A stretch of 64,000 bases of DNA, taken from assembly GCF_006386545.1 (NCBI RefSeq), contig NZ_SWAR01000015.1, forward strand, positions 1-64,000, given 5' to 3'. Numbering within the stretch: the first letter of the stretch is position 1; each line of letters begins with the position of its first letter. The notes below the pieces were generated by a model that searched no databases, was not told the DNA's origin, and saw nothing but the letters and a program-made list of their open reading frames with translations. The DNA is from Methylibium rhizosphaerae. GTDB lineage: Bacteria; Pseudomonadota; Gammaproteobacteria; Burkholderiales; Burkholderiaceae_C. A program made the position numbers and the translations under genes. Below are positions 33,549 through 41,413 of this stretch, piece after piece.

Positions 33549-33625
33549 CGGCTGCGCTGCTGGTCGGCCTGGTGGCCGGCGCCTTCTTCTCGTCGGCGGT
33601 CGACGTGGCGCCTGCTGCGGCATGA
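33545..33625 (+). CDS. 26-residue hydrophobic leader peptide ORF between regulator and kinase
   Basis: A tiny ORF starts at the ATG that overlaps the regulator stop (ATGA at 33545-33548) and ends at the TGA that overlaps the kinase ATG (ATGA at 33622-33625). The 26-residue product opens MTAALLVGLVAGAFFSS and ends in an Ala-rich tail. It is hydrophobic, with a length close to one membrane span or a bare signal-like peptide. Because both junctions are exact stop-start overlaps, ribosomes could move regulator to peptide to kinase without dissociating. It may be a coupling device, a small membrane modulator of the kinase, or both. No known family. Confidence 0.6.
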   Translation: MTAALLVGLVAGAFFSSAVDVAPAAA

Positions 33626-35013
33626 ACTCGCTGTACCTGCGCATCTACATCACCGTCGTGGCGGTGCTGCTGGCGTTTGCGCTGGTGGCCGGCTGGGTGG
33701 TCAAGCGCAACATCGAGCAGGAGCGCGAGACCTTCCAGAGCCAGGTGTCCGAACGCACGGCGGCCTGGGCGGCGCTCATCGAAAACAGCCTGCCGCCCGC
33801 CGACGCGCCCGAAGCGGAGCAGCGGGCCGCGGTGCTCGAATGGTCGCAGCGGCTGCGCATGGCACTGGCGCTCGACAACGAACAAGGCAAGCGCATCGCC
33901 ACCTCCGAGCTGTTCTCGCGGCGCGAGGCCGAGCTGGGCGGCATGCCCAGGCGCGCGCAGCGCATCGCGCTGTCCGACGGGCGGGCCTTGTGGATCTGGC
34001 GCGGCGGGCCGCGCATCATGCGCGAAGCCGGCCCGCAACCGCAGCCCCCCGGGGGTCGCCCGCCGTTCGACGGCGACCGCCCGCCGGAGCCGCAGCGCGA
34101 CGCGGGCGGCTCCGGCTTCCCGCTGCCGCCCATCCTGTTCGGCGGCGGGGCGGGCCTCGTGGTGACGCTGATCGTGCTGTTCGTGGCGGTGGCGGCCGGT
34201 GCCTACCCGGTGGTGCGCCGCCTCACCCGCCGGCTCGAGGCCCTGAAGCGCGGCGTGCAGACCTTCGGTGCCGGCCAACTGAGCCACCGAGTGCCGGTGG
34301 ACGGCCGCGACGAGGTGGCCGAGGTGGCTGCCAGCTTCAACGACGCCGCCGAACGCGTGGAGCAGCTGGTGCGGGCCAACCGCTCGCTGCTGGCCAACGC
34401 CAGCCATGAGTTGCGGTCTCCGCTGGCACGGCTCAAGATGGCCGTCGGCATGATGGACGGCGCCCCGCCCGAGCGGCGGGACAAGCTCAGGCAGGAGATC
34501 GATCGCGACATCCGCGAACTCGACGTGCTGATCGACGAAGTGCTGCTGGCCAGCCGGCTCGACGCGCGTACGGGCGTGGAGCGTGAGCCGGTCGACCTGC
34601 TGGGCCTGGCCGCAGAGGAGGCCGCGCGGGTGGATGCGGTGCTCGACGGCGAGGCAGTGCTGGTGCAAGGGGAGGAGCGGCTGCTGCGCCGGGCCCTGCG
34701 CAACCTGCTCGAGAACGCCCGCCGCTACGGCGGCAGCGAGGCGCCCGAGATCACGGTGCGGCGGGCCGGCGCCGGCCAGGTGGAGCTCCGCGTGAGCGAC
34801 CGCGGGCCAGGCGTGCCGGCGGACCAGCGCGAGCGGATCTTCGAGCCGTTCTACCGCCTGCCCGGCCATGCCGAACACGCCGGCGGCGTGGGGCTGGGCT
34901 TGAGCCTCGTGCGGCAGATCGCCGACCGGCATGGCGGGCACGTGCGCTGCGAGGCGCGCCAGCCGGCGCCGGGCAGCTGCTTCGTGCTGAGCCTACCCGC
35001 CGCCGCGGCCTGA
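33622..35013 (+). CDS. Sensor histidine kinase, CpxA/RstB-like
   Basis: A 463-residue kinase with membrane helices at about 7-27 and 170-195 and a periplasmic loop of some 140 residues rich in Pro/Gly near its end. A HAMP domain follows, then H-box LLANASHELRSPLARL (the RSPL form is typical of CpxA/RstB), N-box ALRNLLENARRYGG, G1 VSDRGPGVP and G2 GGVGLGLSLV. The start codon overlaps the stop of the 26-codon ORF. A 6-bp hairpin (35019-35036) follows the stop, then the LexA-like promoter and the terminator at 35098. Confidence 0.93.
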   Translation: MNSLYLRIYITVVAVLLAFALVAGWVVKRNIEQERETFQSQVSERTAAWAALIENSLPPADAPEAEQRAAVLEWSQRLRMALALDNEQGKRIATSELFSRREAELGGMPRRAQRIALSDGRALWIWRGGPRIMREAGPQPQPPGGRPPFDGDRPPEPQRDAGGSGFPLPPILFGGGAGLVVTLIVLFVAVAAGAYPVVRRLTRRLEALKRGVQTFGAGQLSHRVPVDGRDEVAEVAASFNDAAERVEQLVRANRSLLANASHELRSPLARLKMAVGMMDGAPPERRDKLRQEIDRDIRELDVLIDEVLLASRLDARTGVEREPVDLLGLAAEEAARVDAVLDGEAVLVQGEERLLRRALRNLLENARRYGGSEAPEITVRRAGAGQVELRVSDRGPGVPADQRERIFEPFYRLPGHAEHAGGVGLGLSLVRQIADRHGGHVRCEARQPAPGSCFVLSLPAAAA

Positions 35014-35042
35014 ACGTTCGGCAGGCATCTCTGCCGCAGCGC

Positions 35043-35070
35043 TTGATGCTGTACGAACATACAGTATGAT
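35043..35070 (+). promoter_or_regulatory. Predicted LexA-controlled promoter
   Basis: CTGTACGAACATACAG (35049-35064) fits the LexA operator pattern CTGT-N8-ACAG. It exactly fills the 16-bp spacer between a -35-like TTGATG (35043-35048) and a -10-like TATGAT (35065-35070). A repressor bound there would block polymerase. No SOS gene follows; the only downstream element on this strand is a terminator 28 bp after the -10. Confidence 0.6.
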
Positions 35071-35076
35071 GCGCAG

Positions 35077-35128
35077 CCAGTCCACACGACCCTTGAAGCC
35101 AGCGGCGTCTTGCCGCTGGCATTTTTTT
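35077..35128 (+). ncRNA. Candidate SOS-inducible short RNA (about 50 nt)
   Basis: A transcript started about 7 bp after the -10 would run to the intrinsic terminator at 35098-35128, giving an RNA of roughly 50 nt of which about 30 nt is the terminator hairpin and U-tail. There is no ribosome site; ATG codons at 35066 and 35069 overlap the -10 and are unlikely starts. The transcript is predicted from promoter and terminator only. It could also be a dead promoter left from a lost SOS gene. Confidence 0.4.
35098..35128 (+). terminator. Strong rho-independent terminator
   Basis: GCCAGCGGC-GTCTT-GCCGCTGGC is a perfect 9-bp stem, followed by A and seven T. It closes the plus-strand two-component operon and the candidate LexA-controlled transcript, and lies 18 bp from the convergent modE end. 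Confidence 0.93.
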
Positions 35129-35146
35129 GCCTGAAGCCGGCCCGGG

Positions 35147-35968
35147 TCAGGCCATGGCGCCCAGGATCACGCTCGACGCCTTGAAGAGCGCGGTGGCGGC
35201 CATGCCAGCCTCCAGCCGCATGGCCTGCAGGCTGGCCAGGGTGACCACCGCGGCGATGCTGTTGCCGCCGCCGATGTCGATCACCACGTCGGCATTCACC
35301 GCGCCGGGGTGCACCGCGAGCACCGTGCCGGCGAGCTGATTGCGGGCCGACAGCCGGGCGCCGCCGAGTTCGGTGGCCACGATGATCGACGACGCCTTGA
35401 TGAGCGCAAAGGCGCTGGCGCCCAGCGTGAGCCCGAGCTGCTCGGTGCTTTCGCGGGTCATGATCGCCACGATGCGGGCGCCGCCGGGCAGGGTGAGCTC
35501 GACCTCGTCGTTCACCGAGCCGGCACGGTAGCCGCTCACCGTGCCGGCGAACTGGTTGCGTGCGCTGGTCTTCATGTTCAACATCCTCAGCAGGTTGAAG
35601 TCCTGCGACAGGTCGGTCGCCTCGCTGCTGAGCAGTTGCACGAAACGCCGGTGGGCCGACTCGATCTGCACGAAGCGTTCGGCCAGCTGCCTGCCGCGCT
35701 CGGTGAGCCGCGAGCCGCCGCCGCGGCCTCCGGTGCTGCAGCGCTCCACCAGCGGCACGCCCGCGAGGTTGTTCATCGCGTCGACCGCATCCCAGGCGGC
35801 CTTGTAGCTCATGCCCACCGCCCGCGCAGCCTGGGTGATGGAGCCGTGTTCGCCGATGGCGCGCAGCAGCTCGATGCGGCTGCTGCCTCCCAGCGTCTGG
35901 CCGCCCATGTTCATCCACACCGAACCCTGCAGCTCGATCGCTTCGCCCTTGGACTTCTTGCGTGCCAC
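35147..35968 (-). CDS. modE: Molybdate-responsive regulator ModE
   Basis: A 273-residue regulator. The N-terminal winged helix (about 18-110) has SRIELLRAIGEHGSITQAARAVGMSYK-type sequence and the CSTGGRGGGSRLTERG turn. Two C-terminal Mop/TOBE molybdate-binding repeats start at TSARNQFAGTV (about 135) and LSARNQLAGTV (about 205). The GTG start at 35968 has GAGGGA upstream and lies 14 bp after modC, so modE is the last gene of modABCE rather than a divergent gene as in E. coli. With molybdate bound it should repress the operon. Confidence 0.93.
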   Translation of the reverse strand: MARKKSKGEAIELQGSVWMNMGGQTLGGSSRIELLRAIGEHGSITQAARAVGMSYKAAWDAVDAMNNLAGVPLVERCSTGGRGGGSRLTERGRQLAERFVQIESAHRRFVQLLSSEATDLSQDFNLLRMLNMKTSARNQFAGTVSGYRAGSVNDEVELTLPGGARIVAIMTRESTEQLGLTLGASAFALIKASSIIVATELGGARLSARNQLAGTVLAVHPGAVNADVVIDIGGGNSIAAVVTLASLQAMRLEAGMAATALFKASSVILGAMA

Positions 35969-35982
35969 GGTGCCGTCCCTCG

Positions 35983-36687
35983 TCAAGCCGAAGCATGCGA
36001 CGGCAACTCGTGCCGGCCGCCCTGGCCGACCACCTGCCCGTCGCGCATCTCGAGCACGTCGTCGCCCAGCCGCCGCACGTCGGCCTCGTCGTGGGAGATG
36101 AGCACCAGCGGGATGTCGAGCGCCGCCTGCAGGTCGGCCAGTTCGTCGCGCAGGCGGGCGCGCAGGGCCGGGTCGAGGGCGGCGAAAGGTTCGTCCAGCA
36201 GCAGGGCGCGCGGCCTGGCCACCAGCGCGCGGGCCAGTGCGGTGCGCTGGCGCTGCCCGCCCGACAGCTGCTCGGGGTAGTGGTGCGCCACCGGCTCGAG
36301 CTCGAAGGTGCGCAGCCAGCGCTGTACCGCCTCGTGGTGCTCGTGCCGGCGCGCGTTGAACCAGCCGAGGTGCACGCCGAAGGCGATGTTCTGCAGCACG
36401 GTGAGGTGCGGAAAGAGCGCGTAGTCCTGGAACACATAGGCCAGCCGGCGATGCCGCGCCGGCACGTCGATGCCGCGCCCGCGGTCGACCAGCACCTCGC
36501 CGTTCAGGCGCACATGGCCGGTGTCCGGCTCGGTGAGGCCGGCGATGATCTTCAGCGTCTGGCTCTTGCCGGCGCCCGACGCGCCGAACAGCACCAGCCG
36601 CTGCGCGGCACTCGCGAAGGCCACGTGCAGATCGAAGCGGCGCTTGCCGTGCTCGAACCGCCGCTGCACGTCGACATGCCACACCAT
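35983..36687 (-). CDS. modC: Molybdate ABC transporter ATP-binding protein, short form
   Basis: A 234-residue ATPase: Walker A GASGAGKS, Q-loop AYVFQDYALFPH, signature QLSGGQRQR, Walker B ALLLDEPFAALD and switch LISHDEAD. E. coli ModC is about 350 residues with a C-terminal TOBE/Mop regulatory domain; that domain is absent here. Transport may thus lack direct molybdate trans-inhibition through ModC. Four bases separate it from modB. Confidence 0.92.
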   Translation of the reverse strand: MVWHVDVQRRFEHGKRRFDLHVAFASAAQRLVLFGASGAGKSQTLKIIAGLTEPDTGHVRLNGEVLVDRGRGIDVPARHRRLAYVFQDYALFPHLTVLQNIAFGVHLGWFNARRHEHHEAVQRWLRTFELEPVAHHYPEQLSGGQRQRTALARALVARPRALLLDEPFAALDPALRARLRDELADLQAALDIPLVLISHDEADVRRLGDDVLEMRDGQVVGQGGRHELPSHASA

Positions 36688-36691
36688 CGCG

Positions 36692-37381
36692 CTACCTCCT
36701 CGACCGCCCGGTGTCGGCCGCCACGCGGCCGGGCGCCAGCCAGCCGGCGGCCAGCAGCACGGCCACGCAGGTGACCGAAGTGACCAGCACCAGGAAGTTG
36801 GCCACGTCGTCCTGGCCGGCCTGCACCGCCTCGTACACGGCCACCGCGAGCGTCTGCGTCTTGCCGGGGATGCTGCCCGCCACCATGAGCGTGGCGCCGA
36901 ACTCGCCGGTGGCCCGCGCGAAGGCCAGCAGCGCGCCTGCCAATACGCCGCGCCAGGCCAGCGGCAGCGTGACGCGGAAGAACACTGCCATCTCGCCCAG
37001 GCCCAGCACGCGCGCGGCCTGCTCCAGTTGCGGATCCACCGCCTCGAAGGCCGCGCGCGCCGACTTGAAGATCAGCGGGAAGGCCACGATGGTGGCGGCG
37101 ATCACCGCGCCCTGCCAGGTGAAGATGAGGTTGATGCCGAAGGTCGAATGCAGCCAGCCGCCGATGGCGCCGCGCTTGCCGATCAGCACCAGCAGGTAGT
37201 AGCCCAGCACCGTGGGCGGCAGCACCATCGGCAGGGTGAGCAGGGCGTCGATCACGTCGCGCCCGCGCAGGCGTGCCCGGGCCAGCCACCAGCCCACGGC
37301 CACGCCGAGCACGAGGTTGATGAGGGTGGCCCAGCCGGCCACCTTGAGCGTCAGTGCGAGTGCGGCCCAGGCGCCTTCCAT
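36692..37381 (-). CDS. modB: Molybdate ABC transporter permease
   Basis: A 229-residue permease with about five to six membrane helices, preserving LPMVLPPTVLGYYLL and the coupling loop RVTLPLAWRGVLAGALLAFARATGEFGAT, the EAA-type motif of ModB/CysT permeases. The start at 37381 (MEGAWAAL) is chosen because the upstream in-frame sequence overlaps modA. It lies between modA and modC with short gaps. Confidence 0.94.
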   Translation of the reverse strand: MEGAWAALALTLKVAGWATLINLVLGVAVGWWLARARLRGRDVIDALLTLPMVLPPTVLGYYLLVLIGKRGAIGGWLHSTFGINLIFTWQGAVIAATIVAFPLIFKSARAAFEAVDPQLEQAARVLGLGEMAVFFRVTLPLAWRGVLAGALLAFARATGEFGATLMVAGSIPGKTQTLAVAVYEAVQAGQDDVANFLVLVTSVTCVAVLLAAGWLAPGRVAADTGRSRR

Positions 37382-37394
37382 CGGGGAGGGCCGC

Positions 37395-38174
37395 TCAGGG
37401 CTTGCCGAAGCCGTGCCGCGCCAGCACGGCCTGCGCGGGCGGCGACAGCATGAAGGCCACGAAGCTGCGCGCCTGCGCTGCCTGGGCGCTGCCGGCCACC
37501 GGCGCAATGGGGTAGAGCACCGGCACCTCGGTTGGCACGGTGAGCGCGACCTTCACCCTGCCGGGCAGCGCCGCCGCATCGGTGCCGTACACGAAGCCCG
37601 CATCGACCTCGCCGCGCGCCACGTAGTCGAGCGCCTGCCGCACGTTCTGGGCGCCGATCACCTTCGGCTCGATGGCGCCCCACAGCCCGGCTCGTTCGAG
37701 CAGGCCTTTCGTGTAGCGCCCCACCGGCACGCTGGCGGGCAGGCCGATGGCGATGCGGGCATAGGCCGGCTGCACGAGCTCGCTCACGCTCCGCGGCGCG
37801 GCCTTGGCATCCGCCGGCACGACCACCACCAGCGTGTTCGACACGAAGTTGCGCCGCTCGGACGCGGCAATGAGCGACTGGCCCTGAGCCTGGTCCATGG
37901 TCTCCTGGTCGGCGCTGGCGAACACGTCGGCCGGCGCACCCTTGGCGATCTGCTGCAGCAATGCACCCGAGGCGCCGAAGTTCAGCAGCACGCGGGTGCC
38001 GGGGTTCTGCGCCTCGTACAGCGGCGCCAGTTCGCGAAAGGCGTTGGTGAGGCTCGCGGCTGCCGAGACGGTGAGGTCGGCGGCCTGGGCATGGCAGCAC
38101 AGCAGCAGGACGCAGGCGGCGGTGAAGACAGGGCGTGGCAACTTGCGCATGGAGCAGGGCGCTTGGCTCTTCAT
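37395..38174 (-). CDS. modA: Molybdate-binding periplasmic protein
   Basis: A 259-residue binding protein. A signal peptide ends at CCHAQA. The mature part has LTVSAAASLTNAFRELA, LNFGASGALLQQIAKGAPADVFASAD, PVGRYTK and EVDAGFVYGTDA, the standard ModA segments whose Ser, Ser, Ala, Val and Tyr positions hold molybdate or tungstate. A second ATG at 38150 gives a tidier signal peptide and may be the true start; neither has a clear Shine-Dalgarno. First gene of the mod operon. AT-rich TATAT elements lie upstream. Confidence 0.94.
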   Translation of the reverse strand: MKSQAPCSMRKLPRPVFTAACVLLLCCHAQAADLTVSAAASLTNAFRELAPLYEAQNPGTRVLLNFGASGALLQQIAKGAPADVFASADQETMDQAQGQSLIAASERRNFVSNTLVVVVPADAKAAPRSVSELVQPAYARIAIGLPASVPVGRYTKGLLERAGLWGAIEPKVIGAQNVRQALDYVARGEVDAGFVYGTDAAALPGRVKVALTVPTEVPVLYPIAPVAGSAQAAQARSFVAFMLSPPAQAVLARHGFGKP

Positions 38175-38177
38175 GTA

Positions 38178-38258
38178 CGGCTCTATATCGAAAAGAGCCG
38201 AAACCAGAAAATGCAGGGGGGAGCGAGCGCCGCAGTTTATATGTGTTGCTTCCTATAT
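38178..38258. promoter_or_regulatory. AT-rich control region of the mod operon, candidate ModE site
   Basis: TATAT occurs at 38238-38242 and 38254-38258 with an 11-bp gap, and again as CTATATCG at 38183-38190. ModE sites are two AT-rich TATA-containing half-sites, so the pair at 38238-38258 is the best candidate. A 7-bp inverted repeat CGGCTCT/AGAGCCG (38178-38184, 38194-38200) lies just upstream of modA and could form a leader hairpin. Confidence 0.45.
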
Positions 38259-38288
38259 TGAAAATCTTCGGCCTCAGTCGCGCCTGCA

Positions 38289-38319
38289 AATGACAATGAT
38301 TCGCATGTGCAGATAAGAT
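38289..38319 (+). promoter_or_regulatory. Fur-like box and promoter of the TonB receptor gene
   Basis: TGACAATGATTCGCATGTG at 38291-38309 resembles betaproteobacterial Fur boxes (AATGATTCGCAT-type). It overlaps a possible -35 ATGACA (38290-38295), with -10-like TAAGAT at 38314-38319 after an 18-bp spacer. Iron-bound Fur there would repress the receptor gene. Pattern match by eye. Confidence 0.6.
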
Positions 38320-38357
38320 CACGCCCCTTTGCATGGCGTGATCCAAGGAGGGGTGTG

Positions 38358-40469
38358 GTGAGGATGCTTCGGGCCCGTTTGAACCGTTTGACGTGGGCGT
38401 GCCTGTGCGCCGCCGCGGCTTTGCCGGCAGCAGCGCAGGAGGCGGCCGCCCCGACCCCGGAAGCCGCCGAACGCCCGGCGCCTGCCAGGCTGGATCAGGT
38501 GGTCGTGACCGGTGAAAAGATCCGCCGGCCTCTGGACAAGACGCTGACCAGCGTGGCCGTGGCCACCGAGAAGGACATGCAGGAGCACGGCGACCAGACG
38601 CTCACGGACGTCATGGCCCGCACGCCGGGCGTCTCGACCGCGCCGAACAACCAGACCTTCAGCATCCGCGGCGCGCCGGTGGCCGGGTTGGGCGAGCAGG
38701 GGCCCAACGACCTGATCTCGGTCTATGTGGATGGCGCCGTTCAGCCTCGCCAGACGGTGACGCTCGGCACGCTGTCGGTGTGGGACATGGAGCAGGTGGA
38801 GATCCTGCGCGGGCCGCAGTCCACCGTGCAGGGCCGCAATGCGATGGCCGGTGCGATCGTGCTGAAGAGCAAGGACCCGACCCACGAGCCGACCTTCGCG
38901 GCGCAAGCCCGGCTGGGCAACTACAACGAGCGCGGTGCCGCCTTCGTGGTCGGGGGCAGCGCGATCCCCGACACGGTGGCCTTGCGCCTGGCCGTCGAAC
39001 ACCAGGAGGACGACGGCTACATCCACAACGAGACGCTGAACAAGGATGCCAATCCCCGTCGCAGTCTCGTGGCGCGGGGCAAGCTGCTGTGGCAACCCGT
39101 CGAGTCGCTCGATGTGCTGGTCACGCTGGCGCATACCGATCACCGCCGGGGCAATCCGGTGGTGACCTACACCGCCGACGACGAGTTGCTCTTCTACCGC
39201 GTGCGCACCAATGCCGATGCGTGGGATCGCATGCGGCAGAACACGCTCAGCGCGCAGGTCGAATACCGGCTGCTGCCCGACTGGACGCTGCACAGCACCA
39301 CCGCGCTGACGCACGCCCAATACGACGCCGTGCTCGACTTCGACCAGACCGACACCGCGCCGGTCGACGAGGTCTTCCGCGACCACCAGCGGCAGCTGGA
39401 TTCACAGGAATTCCGCCTGGCGTACGACGGCAAGGTGCTGAAGGGGCACGCCGGCCTCTATTTCGGCGACAGCCGGGAGGACCGCAAGGACCGCCTGCTG
39501 TTCGACGGCACGCCGGCCATCGCTCTCTTCGGCGACACGCGGGTGCGCAACCACGCGCTGTTCGGCGAGCTGACATGGGCCTTTGCGCCGGCGTGGGAAC
39601 TCATCGCCGGCCTGCGCCACGACCGCGAGCGCAACCGCACCGCCTCGCGCTTCGATGCCGATCCCGATACCGTGACCGAAAACTCCTATGGCGCGCTGCT
39701 GCCCAAGCTGGGCCTTTCGTACCAGTGGAGCGCCGAGCATCTGGTCGGCGCGGTGGTGCAGCGCGGCTACCGCGGCGGCGGCTCGGCCTTCAACATCGCC
39801 GAGCAGACGGCCGTGCCTTTCGATCCCGAGTACTCGGTCAACTACGAGCTCAGCTACCGCGGCCGCTGGCTGGACCGTCGCCTGCAGGTGATGGCCAACC
39901 TCTACCAGACCGACTGGCGCGACCAGCAGGTCACCTACCTCACGATGCTCGGCAACGACAACAGCGCGCAGGTGGCCAATGCCGGCCGCAGCCGGCTGCG
40001 CGGCGGCGAGCTGTCGCTCGGCTATGACGTGGACCAGTCCTGGCGCCTCTACGCCGGCCTCGCGCACAACGATTCGCGCTACCTGCATTTCGTGACCGCG
40101 ACCCAGGACCTGAGCGGCCAGCCGTTCGAGCGTGCGCCGCGCAACCAGGTCAACCTCGGCAGCCGCTGGCGCCACCACAGCGGGTTCGCCCTGAACCTGG
40201 AGGCGGTGCACCAGGCTGCGAGCAATTCGCAGTACCTGACCGATGGTGACCCTGCTTCGCCGACCTACCGCCAGGTGGTGGGTGTGCGGCGCGGCGACTC
40301 GGCCACGCTGTTCAACGTGACCGCTCAGTACCGCATCGGCCGCTGGCTGGCCGGGGCCTGGGTGAAGAACCTGTTCGACGAGACCTATGCGGTGAGCCGT
40401 CCCACCGGCACGGTGGCCACCGCGGGGGCGCCGCGCACGTTGGGCGTCAGCTTGCGGTACGGCAGCTAG
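38358..40469 (+). CDS. TonB-dependent outer-membrane receptor
   Basis: A receptor of about 703 residues. After a signal peptide (ending LPAAAQ) the plug domain (about 45-155) starts with the TonB box region RLDQVVVTGEK and contains DVMARTPGVST, FSIRGAPVAG and VEILRGPQSTVQGRNAMAGAIV. The 22-strand barrel follows and ends GVSLRYGS with the expected C-terminal aromatic pattern KNLFDETYA. AAGGAGG (38345-38351) favours the GTG at 38358; an ATG at 38364 is the alternative. The Fur-like box suggests a ferric siderophore receptor, but the divergent mod operon leaves another metal complex possible. Confidence 0.9.
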   Translation: MRMLRARLNRLTWACLCAAAALPAAAQEAAAPTPEAAERPAPARLDQVVVTGEKIRRPLDKTLTSVAVATEKDMQEHGDQTLTDVMARTPGVSTAPNNQTFSIRGAPVAGLGEQGPNDLISVYVDGAVQPRQTVTLGTLSVWDMEQVEILRGPQSTVQGRNAMAGAIVLKSKDPTHEPTFAAQARLGNYNERGAAFVVGGSAIPDTVALRLAVEHQEDDGYIHNETLNKDANPRRSLVARGKLLWQPVESLDVLVTLAHTDHRRGNPVVTYTADDELLFYRVRTNADAWDRMRQNTLSAQVEYRLLPDWTLHSTTALTHAQYDAVLDFDQTDTAPVDEVFRDHQRQLDSQEFRLAYDGKVLKGHAGLYFGDSREDRKDRLLFDGTPAIALFGDTRVRNHALFGELTWAFAPAWELIAGLRHDRERNRTASRFDADPDTVTENSYGALLPKLGLSYQWSAEHLVGAVVQRGYRGGGSAFNIAEQTAVPFDPEYSVNYELSYRGRWLDRRLQVMANLYQTDWRDQQVTYLTMLGNDNSAQVANAGRSRLRGGELSLGYDVDQSWRLYAGLAHNDSRYLHFVTATQDLSGQPFERAPRNQVNLGSRWRHHSGFALNLEAVHQAASNSQYLTDGDPASPTYRQVVGVRRGDSATLFNVTAQYRIGRWLAGAWVKNLFDETYAVSRPTGTVATAGAPRTLGVSLRYGS

Positions 40470-40491
40470 TGGGCGGGGCGGTCAGCCGTTC

Positions 40492-40899
40492 TTATGCAAG
40501 CCGACCGCCCGCGCCCAGACAGTCAAGCTTTGGTGAGTCGGGCAGCACTTTCACGGCTATGCCGTCACCGGTGGGGCTGGTCACACGCCAAGGAAGTGGC
40601 CCCTTGAAGCGCTGCTCTGCCTGCAAGTTGATGATCGCGTCAGCCCCGAGCTTTCGCGCCTCTCGAGCCATCACTGGCAGCAACTCGTCGGTACCTCCGT
40701 AGGTCCGCTTTGTGGCCTTGATCCGTCCGAGCGCGACGACCTTCACATCGGAGGGTGGTGCGCCTGCCAGCAGACATACCTTGTTGTTGTGAGCGGAGTG
40801 AACGGGTGCCGTTCTGTCGGCCTCCACCTTCGCCCGCGTGCCGCAGCCAACCATGGCGATGCAAAGGATCACGGGTACGAGTCTCTTCATGCCTGTCAT
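40492..40899 (-). CDS. Small lipoprotein, unknown function
   Basis: A 135-residue lipoprotein: MKRLVPVILCIAMVGC gives the lipid-modified Cys. The rest is compact and ends with REARKLGADAIINLQAEQRF and GIAVKV, a pattern that recalls YbjQ/RcsF-like small alpha/beta domains in which a Gly-Ala-Asp/Asn-Ala turn precedes a strand. The ATG at 40899 has AGGAGG 6 bp upstream; a second ATG three codons later is possible. Convergent with the TonB receptor gene, ending 23 bp from it. Confidence 0.72.
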   Translation of the reverse strand: MTGMKRLVPVILCIAMVGCGTRAKVEADRTAPVHSAHNNKVCLLAGAPPSDVKVVALGRIKATKRTYGGTDELLPVMAREARKLGADAIINLQAEQRFKGPLPWRVTSPTGDGIAVKVLPDSPKLDCLGAGGRLA

Positions 40900-41197
40900 T
40901 GCGCGCCTCCTCTCACAAGGCCTTGCGTTATGCAGCCTAGCGGCTGCTCCTGGAGTCCCCAAAAAGGGGGGCACGCACCTCTGGTATGGCTCCGCGTGAA
41001 GGAATGCCGCCTGAATCCCCCATCGTGGTGGTGCACGGCACGACTGCCCGGCGCATCCTGCGGCGACGACATCGGTGGGGGTGATGATGCGTGCTCGACT
41101 CGTGGCAACGGTGTGCGCGGAAGCGATGCGGTTCCTGGAGGCTCATCTGCGGACGAGGCGTCTCGCGAGAGCGGCCCAGCAGGAGGGCAACCGCCAG
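40900..41197. other. 298-bp gap between small genes
   Basis: Several frames are open here, as expected at this GC content, but none has a good start, codon pattern or recognisable product. It must hold the promoters of the divergent small lipoprotein and secreted-protein genes. No operator repeat is obvious. Confidence 0.35.
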
Positions 41198-41413
41198 ATG
41201 AGCCGCGTCAGCGTCTGCGTGGCGGCCACGCTCTGCGCCATTGCATTGACCGCGACGGCCGAGGTGCCTCGTTGCGAGACCTCGTCAGCGCTTGACCACG
41301 GCGGTGGACTGAACGCTTGCGGTTGCCACTTCAACCGCAAGACCGGTGAATGCCATTGCCATCAGCCAAGAGCCTGCGGCTGTTCGTGTCAGCCGGCTTC
41401 CTGTCCGCGGTAA
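41198..41413 (+). CDS. Small secreted Cys/His-rich protein (YHYH-like motif)
   Basis: A 71-residue predicted secreted protein. A signal peptide (MSRVSVCVAATLCAIALTATA) precedes a short mature part with DHGGGLNACGCHFNRKTGECHCH and then CGCSCQ, in other words a cluster of seven or more Cys and four His. The core GCHxNxKTGxxHCH is the small motif found in YHYH/excalibur-like secreted proteins, thought to bind metal. The start at 41198 has AGGAGG about 10 bp upstream; the frame is open from 41075 but the signal peptide begins here. No adjacent partner gene. Confidence 0.6.
   Translation: MSRVSVCVAATLCAIALTATAEVPRCETSSALDHGGGLNACGCHFNRKTGECHCHQPRACGCSCQPASCPR

Noticed and set aside
35066-35136. 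A 22-codon ORF running through the terminator after the LexA-like box
   Set aside because: Its ATG codons overlap the -10 element, there is no ribosome site, and it reads through the terminator stem and T-run.
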